64,000 nucleotides of DNA from Ectobacillus panaciterrae DSM 19096 (GCF_000430785.1 NZ_AUMR01000004.1:124001-188000); one strand, 5' to 3'. Positions 1-8,474 are shown, counted from the first letter of the stretch. A program made the numbers and translations. The notes: generated by a model not told the origin, from the letters alone.

Positions 1-26
1 GCATGAAAAAAAACGGGCAAAAACCG

Positions 27-230
27 CCTGATCCTTTTTAGATGGGCATAGTGTGCCTGCCGAGTATAGTAACGGTCAGAGCCTTCCAGATGCCCTCCCC
101 TGTGTCTTTTTACTCAGCATATTTTGCTGCGAACAGTCGCAAATAGAAGAAAGAAATAGAGAGCATTGGCGCAGAATTTTATACTTTCTTACTTTACAAG
201 AAAAACGGAGCCGGCGAAGTTAGACATCAC
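27..230 (+). repeat. Dispersed intergenic repeat family 1, copy A
   Basis: Non-coding block related by eye to two others at 3012-3175 and 47085-47270. Shared landmarks in order: GGGCAYAGTGYGCC, GAGTATRGTAAC, a TCARAGCCTTYC stretch, CCTGTGTYTTTT, then an A-rich run and a TTTATA..TTTCTTA tail. The block lies downstream of the leftward tRNA gene and has no ORF. It is followed at about 203-262 by a piece of the second repeat family (see separate entry). Boundaries are approximate because they come from eye alignment. Confidence 0.6.
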
Positions 231-262
231 CCAAAGAACCGGCTCGGTCAGGTGCAGAACAA
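203..262 (+). repeat. Dispersed repeat family 2, short rearranged copy
   Basis: Carries the two end signatures of family 2 in inverted order: CGGAGCCGGCGAAGTTAGACA, then ACCGGCTCGGTCAGGTGCAG. In the copies near 26.3 kb and 40.8 kb the CGGCTCGTTCAG part comes first and GGAGYTAGACAYAAC last. This looks like a junction between the end of one unit and the start of the next. The rest of 1-324 shows nothing further that I can name. Confidence 0.5.
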
Positions 263-324
263 AAAAACTTATCCCTGCTTATCTTTAAATAAAAAGCGAT
301 TGGCGCTCCGCCAATCACTTCGGA

Positions 325-398
325 TGGACCCTGTAGGGCTCGAACCTACGACCGGACGGTTATGAGCCGTCTGCTCTAACCAGCTGAGCTAAGGGTCC
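325..398 (-). tRNA. tRNA with CAT anticodon, probably tRNA-Ile2 (lysidine)
   Basis: The minus strand folds into a full cloverleaf: a 7-bp acceptor stem GGACCCT/AGGGTCC, D arm GCTC..GAGC, anticodon stem GACGG/CCGTC with loop CTCATAA, and a T arm GTAGG-TTCGAGC-CCTAC. The discriminator base is A and no CCA is encoded. The anticodon CAT is at 362-364. The loop and the C4-G69 and C5-G68 acceptor pairs match isoleucine tRNAs whose C34 becomes lysidine through TilS, so it would read AUA codons. Elongator tRNA-Met is the alternative; Bacillus elongator Met tRNAs have a different acceptor stem. Amino-acid identity is inferred. Confidence 0.93.
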
Positions 399-556
399 TC
401 ATAATAGCGGCAGAGGAGATTCTATTGGGTATGGATTGTGAAGCTGCACCGCCACGACCTAAAATAATGTTAGAGATAGTAATAAATGTAGCATGTGTCA
501 AATAATTATGTCAATTAGGTTTTTGCGCATTCTTTCAGTAATTGCGGGGCCAAGCC

Positions 557-586
557 TTGTTCAATTTGTTGAAGGTACGTTACAAT
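557..586 (+). promoter_or_regulatory. Candidate sigma-A promoter of the DUF1189 gene
   Basis: TTGTTC, 18-nt spacer, TACAAT. It sits 34 nt before the chosen ATG at 620 and after a gene-free gap. Match is fair, not perfect. Confidence 0.4.
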
Positions 587-619
587 GAAATTGCTGATTC
601 TAAAGAGGGAAGTGAAATT

Positions 620-1393
620 ATGTCATTATTTACTCAATTGTACAAGAGCCTATATTCACCAAAAGACATGGCGCGTTTTCGTTTTCAAAAAATCGGAAAA
701 ACAATTTTATACATATTGCTTTTGTCTCTTCTTGCTACTATCCCTGAGACTATTCAAATCGGGAACATCATGAAACAACAATTTTCTCTTTTAGATCAAA
801 CCATAGACTCCGAAATTCCTAATTTTTCGATTGAAAATGGAGAATTAAAATCAGATTCGCAAGAGCCTGTTGTGAAGGAAGAAAATAATTTCACATTTGT
901 ATTTGATCCAAATGCAACGGAAAGTACAATTTCTTCATCTAATTTAAATAGCCTTTATATTTTAAAGGATCGTATTATTACTGTTTCTAGCGGACAAGAA
1001 CAAACATATCTGTATTCTTCTTTTAAGGAATTTGCCATTTCTAAAAAAGACATTCAGGACTTTGTTGCGTTTATACAAACGATGTATCCGATTGCTATAT
1101 TCGTTATTGGGGTATTTTTGTTTCTGTTCAATGCCTTTATCACTTTTGTCGGCATTACACTTTTGTCATTTGCGGGAACGGTTTTAAGCAGCCAAATGAG
1201 CCGGAAATTGAATTACAGGCAGCTGTGGACGCTTATGGCCTACAGCTTTACCATTCCTACTATTTTCTTCATGATTATGAAGGCATTAAACATCGTCGTG
1301 GCATTCCATCTGTTCGTATTTATATTTGCAGCATTTTTTGTTCTCTATTTAATTATAAAAGAAGTTCCTCCTATAAAAGAAAAAGCATCATAA
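620..1393 (+). CDS. DUF1189-family membrane protein
   Basis: This 257-aa protein has a hydrophobic helix near residues 25-45, a polar extracytoplasmic middle of about 120 residues, and three or four further hydrophobic helices in the C-terminal third. That arrangement, and the N-terminal pattern around SPKDMARFRFQKIGK, fits the DUF1189 family, whose function is unknown. I chose the ATG at 620 because AGAGGGAAG lies 6-8 nt before it. An upstream TTG at 542 has no ribosome site and would overlap the candidate promoter. It stands alone before yqfZ, with a 65-nt gap. Confidence 0.8.
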   Translation: MSLFTQLYKSLYSPKDMARFRFQKIGKTILYILLLSLLATIPETIQIGNIMKQQFSLLDQTIDSEIPNFSIENGELKSDSQEPVVKEENNFTFVFDPNATESTISSSNLNSLYILKDRIITVSSGQEQTYLYSSFKEFAISKKDIQDFVAFIQTMYPIAIFVIGVFLFLFNAFITFVGITLLSFAGTVLSSQMSRKLNYRQLWTLMAYSFTIPTIFFMIMKALNIVVAFHLFVFIFAAFFVLYLIIKEVPPIKEKAS

Positions 1394-1458
1394 CTCGCAT
1401 ATGCGGCATTTTTTTATAGGACAAGCATATATTTCTCTACAAAAGGAGTGGAGAAATT

Positions 1459-1785
1459 ATGAAACGTCTGGGCATTGTCATATTTGTTTTATTAATCGGC
1501 TATGCAATGTTTTATGATATAACAGTAGGAACCCTTCCCATGCTTGGTACGTATGCCAAAGCTAAGCAAACAACAGTTCAGCAAAAAAAAGAAGAGGCTG
1601 CTGCCCCGTATCAAAGCATTGAGGTAAAGAGCGGAGATACTGTCCTTTCTGTGGTAGAAGCTGTCAGCAAAAAAAAGCCGCCGTCTGTTGAAAAGGTAGT
1701 GGAGGATTTTAAAAAGCTGAATCCACAAGAATCCCCGTCTAAGCTGCGAATAGGAAAGAAATATAAATTTCCATCCTATAAATGA
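1459..1785 (+). CDS. yqfZ: YqfZ-like LysM-type small secreted or anchored protein
   Basis: This is a 108-aa protein. Residues 5-22 form a hydrophobic signal or anchor. A short Gln/Lys/Glu-rich linker follows, then a C-terminal segment of about 55 residues reading IEVKSGDTVLSVVEAV..LNPQ..LRIGKKYKFP, a LysM-like pattern expected to bind peptidoglycan. The start follows a strong AAAAGGAGTGG site. Position next to ispG matches yqfZ of B. subtilis. Its role there is not established, so a cell-wall role is inferred. Confidence 0.8.
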   Translation: MKRLGIVIFVLLIGYAMFYDITVGTLPMLGTYAKAKQTTVQQKKEEAAAPYQSIEVKSGDTVLSVVEAVSKKKPPSVEKVVEDFKKLNPQESPSKLRIGKKYKFPSYK

Positions 1786-1800
1786 AATGCATCATAATTC

Positions 1801-1830
1801 TTGTCAATATGATGAAAGCATTGATACAAT
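1801..1830 (+). promoter_or_regulatory. Probable sigma-A promoter of ispG
   Basis: TTGTCA, 18-nt spacer, TACAAT, ending 57 nt before the ispG GTG. Good agreement with the vegetative consensus, and it lies just after the yqfZ stop codon. Confidence 0.65.
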
Positions 1831-1886
1831 AGATGAGAACTATAAATAATAGGAATAAAACCTTTTATAAGGAGAGCGATCGATTC

Positions 1887-2978
1887 GTGAACGAGATTAC
1901 TCATCGTACGCAAACACGTCCTGTTAAAGTTGGCAACTTAACAATTGGCGGAAATAATGAATTAATTATACAGAGCATGACGACTACAAAAACGCATGAC
2001 GTAGAAGCAACTGTAGCTGAAATTAAGCGTCTGGAAGAAGCAGGCTGTCAGATCGTGCGCGTTGCCGTTCCGGATGAACGCGCAGCAAATGCAATTGCGG
2101 ATATTAAAAAACGCATTAATATCCCGCTCGTAGCAGATATTCACTTTGACTATCGCTTGGCTCTAAAAGCGATTGAAGGCGGCATTGATAAAATCCGTAT
2201 CAATCCCGGCAATATCGGACGCCGCGAAAAGGTAGAGGCTGTAGTAAACGCAGCAAAAGAACGCGGCATTCCAATTCGCATCGGGGTTAATGCTGGTTCC
2301 TTAGAGCGCCGTATTTTGGAAAAGTACGGCTATCCTACAGCAGATGGCATGGTAGAAAGCGCTCTTCATCACATCAAAATTTTAGAAGACCTTGATTTTC
2401 ACGATATTATTGTTTCAATGAAAGCTTCTGATGTGAATTTGGCAATTGAAGCATATGAAAAAGCATCCAAAGCTTTCGACTATCCATTGCATCTGGGCAT
2501 CACAGAATCCGGCACGTTATTTGCCGGCACTGTAAAGAGCGCTGCTGGCCTTGGCGCCATCTTAAGCAAAGGCATCGGAAATACATTGCGCATTTCCTTA
2601 AGTGCAGATCCTGTAGAAGAAGTGAAGGTTGCGCGTGAGTTATTAAAATCATTCGGACTTGCTTCCAACGCAGCTACATTGATTTCTTGTCCGACTTGCG
2701 GCCGTATTGAAATCGACTTAATCAGTATTGCAAATGAGGTTGAAGAATATATCTCAAAAATCAAAGCGCCGATTAAGGTAGCTGTTCTAGGGTGCGCCGT
2801 TAACGGTCCTGGAGAAGCGCGCGAAGCGGACATCGGCATAGCCGGCGCACGCGGAGAAGGTCTCCTGTTCCGTAAAGGTGAAATTGTTCGCAAGGTACCG
2901 GAAGAAACGATGGTAGAAGAATTGAAAAAAGAAATTGATAAAATTGCAGAGGAATATGCTGCAAAACAAGATAAATAA
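1887..2978 (+). CDS. ispG: 4-hydroxy-3-methylbut-2-en-1-yl diphosphate synthase (flavodoxin)
   Basis: IspG (GcpE) makes HMBPP from methylerythritol cyclodiphosphate, the next-to-last step of the MEP isoprenoid pathway. It uses a 4Fe-4S cluster and reduced flavodoxin. The 363-aa product shows the TIM-barrel N-terminal part and the cluster ligands Cys268, Cys271 (SCPTCGR) and Cys303 (GCAVNGPGE). The start is the GTG at 1887, behind AAGGAGAG. The longer reading from 1833 adds 18 unconserved residues. Its pathway partner ispH lies 5.5 kb downstream in the window. The sequence is very close to B. cereus-group IspG as I recall it. Confidence 0.97.
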   Translation: MNEITHRTQTRPVKVGNLTIGGNNELIIQSMTTTKTHDVEATVAEIKRLEEAGCQIVRVAVPDERAANAIADIKKRINIPLVADIHFDYRLALKAIEGGIDKIRINPGNIGRREKVEAVVNAAKERGIPIRIGVNAGSLERRILEKYGYPTADGMVESALHHIKILEDLDFHDIIVSMKASDVNLAIEAYEKASKAFDYPLHLGITESGTLFAGTVKSAAGLGAILSKGIGNTLRISLSADPVEEVKVARELLKSFGLASNAATLISCPTCGRIEIDLISIANEVEEYISKIKAPIKVAVLGCAVNGPGEAREADIGIAGARGEGLLFRKGEIVRKVPEETMVEELKKEIDKIAEEYAAKQDK

Positions 2979-2980
2979 AA

Positions 2981-3012
2981 AAAAGAGCACGGGTTTCCCT
3001 GTGCTCTTTTTT
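2981..3012. terminator. Bidirectional terminator between ispG and zur
   Basis: AAAAGAGCACGGG, TTT loop, CCCTGTGCTCTTTTTT. The stem is flanked by A-rich and T-rich runs on the two sides, so it can end both ispG (rightward) and zur (leftward). Confidence 0.85.
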
Positions 3013-3175
3013 AGGTGGGCATCCAGTAACCGTCAAAGCCTTTCAGACACCCTCACCTGCGTCTTTTGACTAAAGGGTTTGTTCTTTTTTATGTCGTATA
3101 CTGCGAGCATGATATTCAAAAGAAGGAAAGGAATTCGAAGCATTGCCGCGGAACTTTATAATTTCTTATTTTGCA
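3012..3175 (+). repeat. Dispersed intergenic repeat family 1, copy B
   Basis: Second copy of the family seen at 27-230 and 47085-47270. It begins at GGGCATCC right after the ispG terminator, lacks about 15 nt of the GTGTGCCTGCCGAGTAT part, then continues GTAACCGTCAAAGCC, CCTGCGTCTTTT and the ATACTGCRAGCAT block shared with copy C. Its conserved TTTCTTA tail contains the zur stop codon, so the repeat abuts or slightly enters the gene end. Confidence 0.6.
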
Positions 3176-3579
3176 CATTGCGGACACTTTCCGTATACTT
3201 CAAACTTATGTCCAGTTACTTCAAAGCCCTCGAAACCGTTTAACGTCTCCTTCATCGGACAAACATGAATTTCTTTCGTTTTTCCGCAATCCAGACAGAT
3301 GAAATGATGATGATGTCCTGTTGTGGAGCATGTAAAGCGAAAATGCTTTTCCCCGCCCAATTCCGTTTGCTCAAGGATGCCAAGCTCCGCGAATAAGGAT
3401 AGATTGCGATAAATTGTATCAAAGCTGAGACCTGGATAATCATCTTTCATATTCTCAAGCACATCTTTTGCCGTCAAATATTTATTGTGAGAAGAAAACA
3501 GCCGAAGCATCTCTTCGCGCTTTCCCGTATGCTTATAGCCTTTTTCCTTCATCAGATGTAACGCTTCCGTAAGATTCAT
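3166..3579 (-). CDS. zur: Zinc uptake regulator Zur (Fur family)
   Basis: A 137-aa Fur-family repressor. The N-terminal winged helix covers roughly residues 1-80. It is followed by the HHHHF metal patch, then CLDCG and a terminal CPQC, the two CXXC pairs that hold the structural zinc. Zinc-bound Zur shuts off zinc uptake genes. Among Fur paralogues I assign Zur from gene context (yqfU-zur-ispG as in B. subtilis) and from the C-terminal CPQC. PerR or Fur are less likely. The gene ends against repeat copy B. Confidence 0.85.
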   Translation of the reverse strand: MNLTEALHLMKEKGYKHTGKREEMLRLFSSHNKYLTAKDVLENMKDDYPGLSFDTIYRNLSLFAELGILEQTELGGEKHFRFTCSTTGHHHHFICLDCGKTKEIHVCPMKETLNGFEGFEVTGHKFEVYGKCPQCAK

Positions 3580-3682
3580 CTTTATCCCCTACTTTACGCT
3601 GTTTTTTCTTTTTCCAAAGAATCGCTCCTATGAGAATTATAACCGCAACCATTACAATTGTGCCACCAGAAGCATCTCTGTT

Positions 3683-4561
3683 TTAATGAATCGCTGATTT
3701 GAACTTGGCGCCTTTTGTTTCTTGCGTGTTCATAATTGTAATGAAGGCATTGGAATCAATTTCATGCACGACGGATTTAAGCTTCGTTACCTCTAAGCGA
3801 GTCACAACAGCGTAAATCACTTCTTTTGCATCGTCCGTGTACCCGCCCTTACCCATAAGTTTGGTCGTACCGCGCCCGAGGCGGTGCAAAATGGCGTCAG
3901 AAACTTCTTCATAATAGTCTGATACGATGAGAACTGCCTTTGTTTCATCTAAACCTTGAATGACTGTGTCGATTGTTTTAAAGGCAATATAATATGTCAT
4001 TACAGAATACATTGCCTGCTCCAAGCCAAACACAAATGCTGCCCAACCGAAAATGAAAATGTTCATGAACATTACAAACTCGCCAACAGAAAACGGCAGC
4101 TTCTTTGTAAGCAATATTCCCATAATTTCTGTTCCGTCAAGCGAACCGCCGTGCCTGATTACAAGCCCTACTCCTATTCCAAGAATAAGCCCTCCAAACA
4201 CAGTCGCTAAAATCGGTTCTGCCGTAAACGGATGAAACCGGTGCAATGCCCCTTCGATAACAGCTAAGCAAACAACAGCAAAAACGGACGAAAACATAAA
4301 GGTTTTTCCAATTTGTTTATAGCCGGAATACATAAACGGTAAATTGAGGATAACGACTAAAGTGGAAAAGCTCAGCCACGCGATGTTGGGTGTTAGATAA
4401 TCGAGAATGAGGGAAATACCGATAATACCGCCATCAATGATTTGATTCGGAATTAAAAAAAGCTCGATTGCAACAGCTGCGCACGCTGCGCCCAGTGCAA
4501 TCATGATAAGTCTGTAAATTAAATGACTAATACTTTCTTTTCTATGTTGTTTTTTTTCCAT
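3683..4561 (-). CDS. yqfU: YitT-family membrane protein (YqfU)
   Basis: A 292-aa protein with five or six hydrophobic helices in residues 15-200 (YitT domain, including GGSLDGTEI), then a cytoplasmic DUF2179 domain (LGRGTT..GGYTDD..VI). Function is not established for the family; transport has been proposed. The ATG has a good AAGGAGGAA site. It faces yqfT divergently across a 144-nt gap. After its TAA stop the same frame stays open for about 70 codons and encodes a possible membrane segment (see findings). Confidence 0.85.
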   Translation of the reverse strand: MEKKQHRKESISHLIYRLIMIALGAACAAVAIELFLIPNQIIDGGIIGISLILDYLTPNIAWLSFSTLVVILNLPFMYSGYKQIGKTFMFSSVFAVVCLAVIEGALHRFHPFTAEPILATVFGGLILGIGVGLVIRHGGSLDGTEIMGILLTKKLPFSVGEFVMFMNIFIFGWAAFVFGLEQAMYSVMTYYIAFKTIDTVIQGLDETKAVLIVSDYYEEVSDAILHRLGRGTTKLMGKGGYTDDAKEVIYAVVTRLEVTKLKSVVHEIDSNAFITIMNTQETKGAKFKSAIH

Positions 4562-4635
4562 AATTCCTCCTTAAAAAACACAATCTATGTATATTTATTA
4601 TAGCATATCCCTTATTGCCCAGACAGCGATACGCC

Positions 4636-4682
4636 TTTTACTGGAATATATCCAAGCCGTCTTCACATATATTCCGGTAGAA
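4636..4682 (+). promoter_or_regulatory. Long leader hairpin upstream of yqfT
   Basis: Inverted repeat with arms 4636-4651 and 4667-4682. It gives 16 continuous pairs, two of them G-U, around the perfect core GGAATATAT/ATATATTCC with a 15-nt loop. It ends 9 nt before the yqfT ribosome site GGGAGGAA and has no T run, so it is not an ordinary terminator. Role unknown. Confidence 0.5.
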
Positions 4683-4705
4683 AAGCGCAAAGGGAGGAAC
4701 CCTTT

Positions 4706-4957
4706 ATGAATATTATTCAGCAAATTGTAAATAAAAAGCTAAATGGTATTACAGCAGCCGAATTGATGAAACTCAGCAAAGATTATCAAATTACAATTAC
4801 TGTGGAACAAGCGCAGCAAGTCACTGCATTAATTAAAGGACAAAACATTAATATTTATAATTCTGCAGAGAGGCTCGAGCTTATTAAAAAAATTGCAAAG
4901 GTTACGTCCCCTTCTACGGCACAACAGGTTAATATGCTGCTTCAAAAGCTTTTATAA
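4706..4957 (+). CDS. yqfT: DUF2624 protein YqfT
   Basis: An 83-aa, helix-rich soluble protein reading NIIQQIVNKKLNGIT at the start. Length and pattern match the DUF2624/YqfT family found between yqfU and nfo in Bacillus. Its function is unknown. Start is supported by GGGAGGAACCC. It converges on nfo, and a 12-bp hairpin covers both gene ends. Confidence 0.8.
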   Translation: MNIIQQIVNKKLNGITAAELMKLSKDYQITITVEQAQQVTALIKGQNINIYNSAERLELIKKIAKVTSPSTAQQVNMLLQKLL

Positions 4958-4960
4958 GTA

Positions 4961-4989
4961 GATAAGGAGGGGTTTCTCCCCTCCTTATC
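4961..4989. terminator. Hairpin shared by the ends of yqfT and nfo
   Basis: GATAAGGAGGGG and CCCCTCCTTATC with a 5-nt loop, lying across the convergent gene ends and including the nfo stop codon. Neither side has a long T run, so termination is likely but not textbook. Confidence 0.55.
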
Positions 4990-5878
4990 CTTGCATAACC
5001 CTTTCTAATATAACGGAATCGAACTCCTGCTTGCGAAGCATCTCGATTTCAAGCTTATACGGCGGCTTTTTATTATTTTTATCCTCTCCAACATAAGGCG
5101 TTTCTAAAATCTTCGGAACGTGCTGAAGTTGTGGATGATGTACAATGTAATTTAAAGCCTGAAAACCAATTTTTCCAAATCCAAGGTTTTCGTGACGGTC
5201 TTTGCGGGCCCCTTGCTCGTTTTTGCTGTCATTAATATGCAGCACTTTTAAACGATCAATCCCGATAATTTTATCAAATTGCTCTAATACACCGTCAAAG
5301 TCGTTTGCAATATCATAGCCTGCGTCGTGTGTATGGCACGTATCAAAGCATACAGACAGCTTTTCATTAAGAGTTACGCCATTTATGATTTGCGCAAGCT
5401 CCTCAAAGCTTCTTCCGCACTCTGATCCTTTCCCTGCCATTGTTTCCAAAGCAATCTGAACGTTTTGCTCAGGTGTTAATACTTCATTTAATCCTTCAAT
5501 AATTTTCTGGATACCCGCCTCAGCGCCAGCGCCCACATGTGCTCCTGGATGAAGAACGATTTGCTTTGCCATTCCTAATGCAGCAGTTCTTTCAATTTCC
5601 GTGCGTAAAAAATTTACGCCAAGCTCAAACGTAGCCGGATTTTGTGTATTGCCGATGTTAATAATATACGGCGCATGCACAACAATTTCTTCAATTCCAT
5701 GCTGCAGCATGTGCTTTTGCCCGGCTTCTATATTGAGCTCTTCAATTGGCCTTCTTCTTGTATTTTGCGGAGCGCCTGTATACACCATAAATGTTGTTGC
5801 CCCGTATGAAACTGCCTCTTCACTCGCCGCAAGAAGCATTTTCTTGCCGCTCATTGATACGTGTGACCCAATTTTCAT
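4985..5878 (-). CDS. nfo: Endonuclease IV (AP endonuclease)
   Basis: Nfo cuts the DNA backbone 5' to abasic sites in base-excision repair and carries three metal ions. The 297-aa TIM-barrel protein shows the family signatures IGSHVSMSG at the start, [39 protein letters not shown] and RHENLGFG, which hold the zinc ligands. I start at the ATG at 5878, eight nt after GGAGAGG. An in-frame GTG at 5887 overlaps that site. In spore formers this enzyme also repairs spore DNA on germination. Confidence 0.96.
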   Translation of the reverse strand: MKIGSHVSMSGKKMLLAASEEAVSYGATTFMVYTGAPQNTRRRPIEELNIEAGQKHMLQHGIEEIVVHAPYIINIGNTQNPATFELGVNFLRTEIERTAALGMAKQIVLHPGAHVGAGAEAGIQKIIEGLNEVLTPEQNVQIALETMAGKGSECGRSFEELAQIINGVTLNEKLSVCFDTCHTHDAGYDIANDFDGVLEQFDKIIGIDRLKVLHINDSKNEQGARKDRHENLGFGKIGFQALNYIVHHPQLQHVPKILETPYVGEDKNNKKPPYKLEIEMLRKQEFDSVILERVMQG

Positions 5879-5926
5879 TACTTTCACCTCTCCACAATAA
5901 TCATCACATGGTATAAAGAAAGCCTC

Positions 5927-5971
5927 AAAAACAAGATAAAGGAGCTATAAGCGCTCCTTTATCTTGTTTTT
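5927..5971 (-). terminator. Terminator after cshB
   Basis: AAAAACAAGATAAAGGAGC pairs with its exact complement across a short loop, giving a 19-bp stem with A and T runs at the ends. The cshB stop codon lies inside the stem, so the hairpin separates cshB from nfo. Confidence 0.8.
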
Positions 5972-7266
5972 CTATTATACCGTCTCTTTATCTTTTCACG
6001 GTCTTCAGCCAGCTTTTTCTTATATCCCGGCTTTACCGTTTTCGGCTTTTTAATCACTTTCTTCGCCATAACATCTAAATCATTCTCTTGCTTTTTCCTG
6101 ATTTGCCGCTTATGACGAGGACCGAGCTCTACCCATTCTCCATCCTTCAAATCTACATGACGAAAGACGATGTTGCGCTTCTCCAGCTTTTCCAGCGCTT
6201 CTTGGTCAGATAATTCGTAAATGGTAATAGCTGTCCCAGAGTATCCCGCACGAGCTGTACGGCCGACACGATGCACATAGAAGTCAAGATCTTCCGGAAG
6301 CTCATAGTTAATGATGTGACTGACGCCTTCGATATCAATGCCGCGTGCCGCCAAATCTGTAGCTACGATATATTGATATTCCAAATCGTGAACTTGCTTC
6401 ATCATCTTCTTGCGTTCACGCGGCGTTAAGTCTCCGTGAATACGTCCCACTTTTAATCCGCGTTCTGCTAATCCTTTTGCCACTTCTTCTGCATTCTTTT
6501 TTGTATTTGTAAATACAATTGCCAAATACGGCTGATACTCCACAAGAATATCTTTAAGCAAACTTATTTTATTGCGATGGCGCAATGGAATTAAGCTATG
6601 CTCAATGTTTTTTGCCGCTGCTTGACGCGGGTTGATCTGTACATATTCCGGATTTTCCATGTACTTTTTCATAAAGGCTTTCAGTTTCTCAGGAATAGTC
6701 GCAGAGAAAACAAGCATTTGCAAATCTTTTGGCATACGCGCCGCAATTTTATCTACCTCTTGAATAAAGCCCATATCCAGCATTAAATCCGCTTCATCAA
6801 TTACAATCATGCCTGCTGTATGTACAAACAACGCCTGCTCCTCAACAAGAGCAAAAATACGTCCAGGTGTACCGACAACAATGTGCGGCTGCTTCTTTAA
6901 TTTGTCAATTGTACGTTGCTTGTCCGTTCCGCCAATGAAACAGCGGGCTGTTAATTCTTTACCGGCTTCGCAAAATTTCGTAAGCTTTAAAATCTCTTGA
7001 TAAATCTGCTGTGCAAGCTCCCTTGTCGGCGCTGTAATAACAAGCTGTACTTCTTCTCGTTCTGCCTCAATCGCATTAAGACACGGCAATAAGTAAGCAA
7101 GGGTTTTTCCAGACCCTGTTTGAGATTGCCCGATAACACTCAGTCTTTTTTTCGCAATCGGAAAAATTTTTTCTTGAATTTCAGTTGGTTCGGAAAATCG
7201 CAATTCCCGAACGGCCTCTATAAGAAATGGTTGAAAATCAAACTGTTCAAATGCTCCAGTTGTCAT
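5959..7266 (-). CDS. cshB: DEAD-box RNA helicase CshB
   Basis: A 435-aa ATP-dependent RNA helicase. In order: Q-motif region FSEPTEIQ, Walker A SQTGSGKT, PTRELAQQ, TPGRI, the DEAD box (VIDEADLM), SAT (FSATIP), then domain 2 with ATDLAARGID and HRVGRTAR. The C-terminal tail of about 60 residues is strongly basic, as expected for RNA binding. CshB of B. subtilis acts in cold adaptation and RNA turnover or ribosome assembly. Context (yqfR position between nfo and yqfQ) supports CshB rather than another paralogue. Confidence 0.93.
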   Translation of the reverse strand: MTTGAFEQFDFQPFLIEAVRELRFSEPTEIQEKIFPIAKKRLSVIGQSQTGSGKTLAYLLPCLNAIEAEREEVQLVITAPTRELAQQIYQEILKLTKFCEAGKELTARCFIGGTDKQRTIDKLKKQPHIVVGTPGRIFALVEEQALFVHTAGMIVIDEADLMLDMGFIQEVDKIAARMPKDLQMLVFSATIPEKLKAFMKKYMENPEYVQINPRQAAAKNIEHSLIPLRHRNKISLLKDILVEYQPYLAIVFTNTKKNAEEVAKGLAERGLKVGRIHGDLTPRERKKMMKQVHDLEYQYIVATDLAARGIDIEGVSHIINYELPEDLDFYVHRVGRTARAGYSGTAITIYELSDQEALEKLEKRNIVFRHVDLKDGEWVELGPRHKRQIRKKQENDLDVMAKKVIKKPKTVKPGYKKKLAEDREKIKRRYNRKTR

Positions 7267-7378
7267 TTTTCCACCTTCTTTCTTTAATTTTATTCGCTCA
7301 AAAGTTAGTCAAGATTACATTATAGCGGATTCTGGCTATAAAATCTATTATTAGTTTGGTTTTCTGCTTGGAAAACTA

Positions 7379-7406
7379 ACCCCTTTTCTTTTCCGTGCAT
7401 ACTGTA
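7379..7406 (+). promoter_or_regulatory. Candidate sigma-K promoter of yqfQ/vrrA
   Basis: AC at 7379-7380, 17-nt spacer, CATACTGTA at 7398-7406. This fits the mother-cell sigma-K pattern AC-N16/17-CATANNNTA exactly. It ends 33 nt before the yqfQ ATG. No good sigma-A promoter was seen there. Prediction only. Confidence 0.5.
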
Positions 7407-7438
7407 GTGTATACACCCATGAGAAAGGAGGATTCCCT

Positions 7439-8371
7439 ATGCTTCCAAGACAAATTCCTCCCTACCGTCAACCGATGTATATGCAGCTGCCCCTTAACGG
7501 AATGATGATGGGAATGAATCAAATACCATACGGAATGAATCAAATGCCACAAGGAATGCATCAAGTGCCACAAGGAATGAATCAAGTGCCACAAGGAATG
7601 CATCAAGTGCCACAAGGAATGCATCAAATGCCACAAGGAATGCATCAAGTGCCACAAGGAATGAATCAAGTGCCACAAGGAATGAATCAAGTGCCACAAG
7701 GAATGAATCAAATGCCGCAGCAAATGATGGGGATGAATCAAATGCCGCAAAAGCGGCCAGGGCTGCTTTCCAAGCTGTTCGGACGAAAAAATCAAAATCC
7801 GCAGCAAATGTATTATATGATGAACGAGCAAGGCGGCTTTTCACCTATGATGATGCCAAACGCACAGCAGCAATTCTCACATATGAATCAACGGCAGCAA
7901 AATAACTCTCAAGTACGAATGATAAGCCCTCAAGCAGCAACTGCAACAGCTGGCACTGCTGCACGAGGAGCTGCAAGCGGTGTCGGCGGTGTCGGCGGTG
8001 TCGGCGGTGTCGGCGGTGTCGGCGGTGTCGGCGGTGTCGGCGGTTTCTTTTCCAACATTTTATCAAATCCAGCCTCTATGCTTGGCAATATGGAAAAAAT
8101 CGTACAGGTCGCCCAAACTGTAGGTCCAATGGTACAGCAATACGGTCCGCTCGTTAGAAGCTTTCCAAGCATCGTAAAAATTCTTACCTCTTCAAGTGAT
8201 ACTGCAGATAGCGGCACAGAAGAAACAAATGCCGAATCGGCTTCTAAAGCAAAGGAAGCACCTGTTACAAAGCAAAAAAAGGCCGTTTCTAAAACACAAG
8301 ATAAAATAGAAGAAACACCTCTTCCCGAAACAGCGCCACCTCTTACAAATACACCGAAGCTTTACGTTTGA
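7439..8371 (+). CDS. vrrA: YqfQ/VrrA-family repeat protein
   Basis: A 310-aa low-complexity protein. After a Met/Gln/Pro start come ten tandem heptads of the type GM(N/H)Q(V/M/I)PQ at 7511-7720, with an eleventh after a 9-nt spacer. A basic linker follows (KRPGLLSKLFGRKNQ), then seven VGG triplets (7982-8044), then a conserved helical domain (FFSNILSNPASMLGN) and a charged tail. The conserved domain and position before ispH match YqfQ, called VrrA in B. anthracis, where its repeat number varies between strains. Function is not proven; composition and the promoter suggest a spore-layer protein. Start has AGAAAGGAGG. Confidence 0.85.
   Translation: MLPRQIPPYRQPMYMQLPLNGMMMGMNQIPYGMNQMPQGMHQVPQGMNQVPQGMHQVPQGMHQMPQGMHQVPQGMNQVPQGMNQVPQGMNQMPQQMMGMNQMPQKRPGLLSKLFGRKNQNPQQMYYMMNEQGGFSPMMMPNAQQQFSHMNQRQQNNSQVRMISPQAATATAGTAARGAASGVGGVGGVGGVGGVGGVGGVGGFFSNILSNPASMLGNMEKIVQVAQTVGPMVQQYGPLVRSFPSIVKILTSSSDTADSGTEETNAESASKAKEAPVTKQKKAVSKTQDKIEETPLPETAPPLTNTPKLYV
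7511..7750 (+). repeat. 21-bp tandem repeat array in vrrA
   Basis: Ten adjoining in-frame 21-bp units of the type GGAATGCATCAAGTGCCACAA (7511-7720), a 9-bp interruption, then an eleventh unit at 7730-7750. The units differ mainly at AAT/CAT and GTG/ATG codons. They encode the GMxQxPQ heptads. A candidate variable-number locus. Confidence 0.95.
7982..8044 (+). repeat. 9-bp tandem repeat (seven GTCGGCGGT units)
   Basis: Seven perfect copies of GTCGGCGGT, encoding Val-Gly-Gly triplets in the middle of VrrA. Being identical, in frame and short, it should be prone to slippage without frameshift. Confidence 0.95.
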
Positions 8372-8382
8372 CAGCAATCTTT

Positions 8383-8411
8383 TTGTCAACTTTCCTCCCG
8401 TCCATTATAAT
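8383..8411 (+). promoter_or_regulatory. Sigma-A promoter of ispH
   Basis: TTGTCA, 17-nt spacer, perfect TATAAT. It begins 12 nt after the yqfQ stop codon, so ispH is transcribed independently of the presumed sporulation gene before it. Confidence 0.75.
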
Positions 8412-8474
8412 GAAGAAGAAGAAACATCCTAGAGATACTAATAGAAGGATTCCTTGCTAAAGGAGAGGATAAGT

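Noticed and set aside
7376-7844. Minus-strand ORFs rich in HSLWHLIH or FLVALDS repeats
   Set aside because: They are antisense shadows of the in-frame 21-bp repeats of vrrA; tandem repeats keep all frames open.
7511-8044. Regularly repeated DNA that might suggest a CRISPR array
   Set aside because: Units are contiguous without spacers, in frame, and encode protein repeats. No cas genes are in the window.
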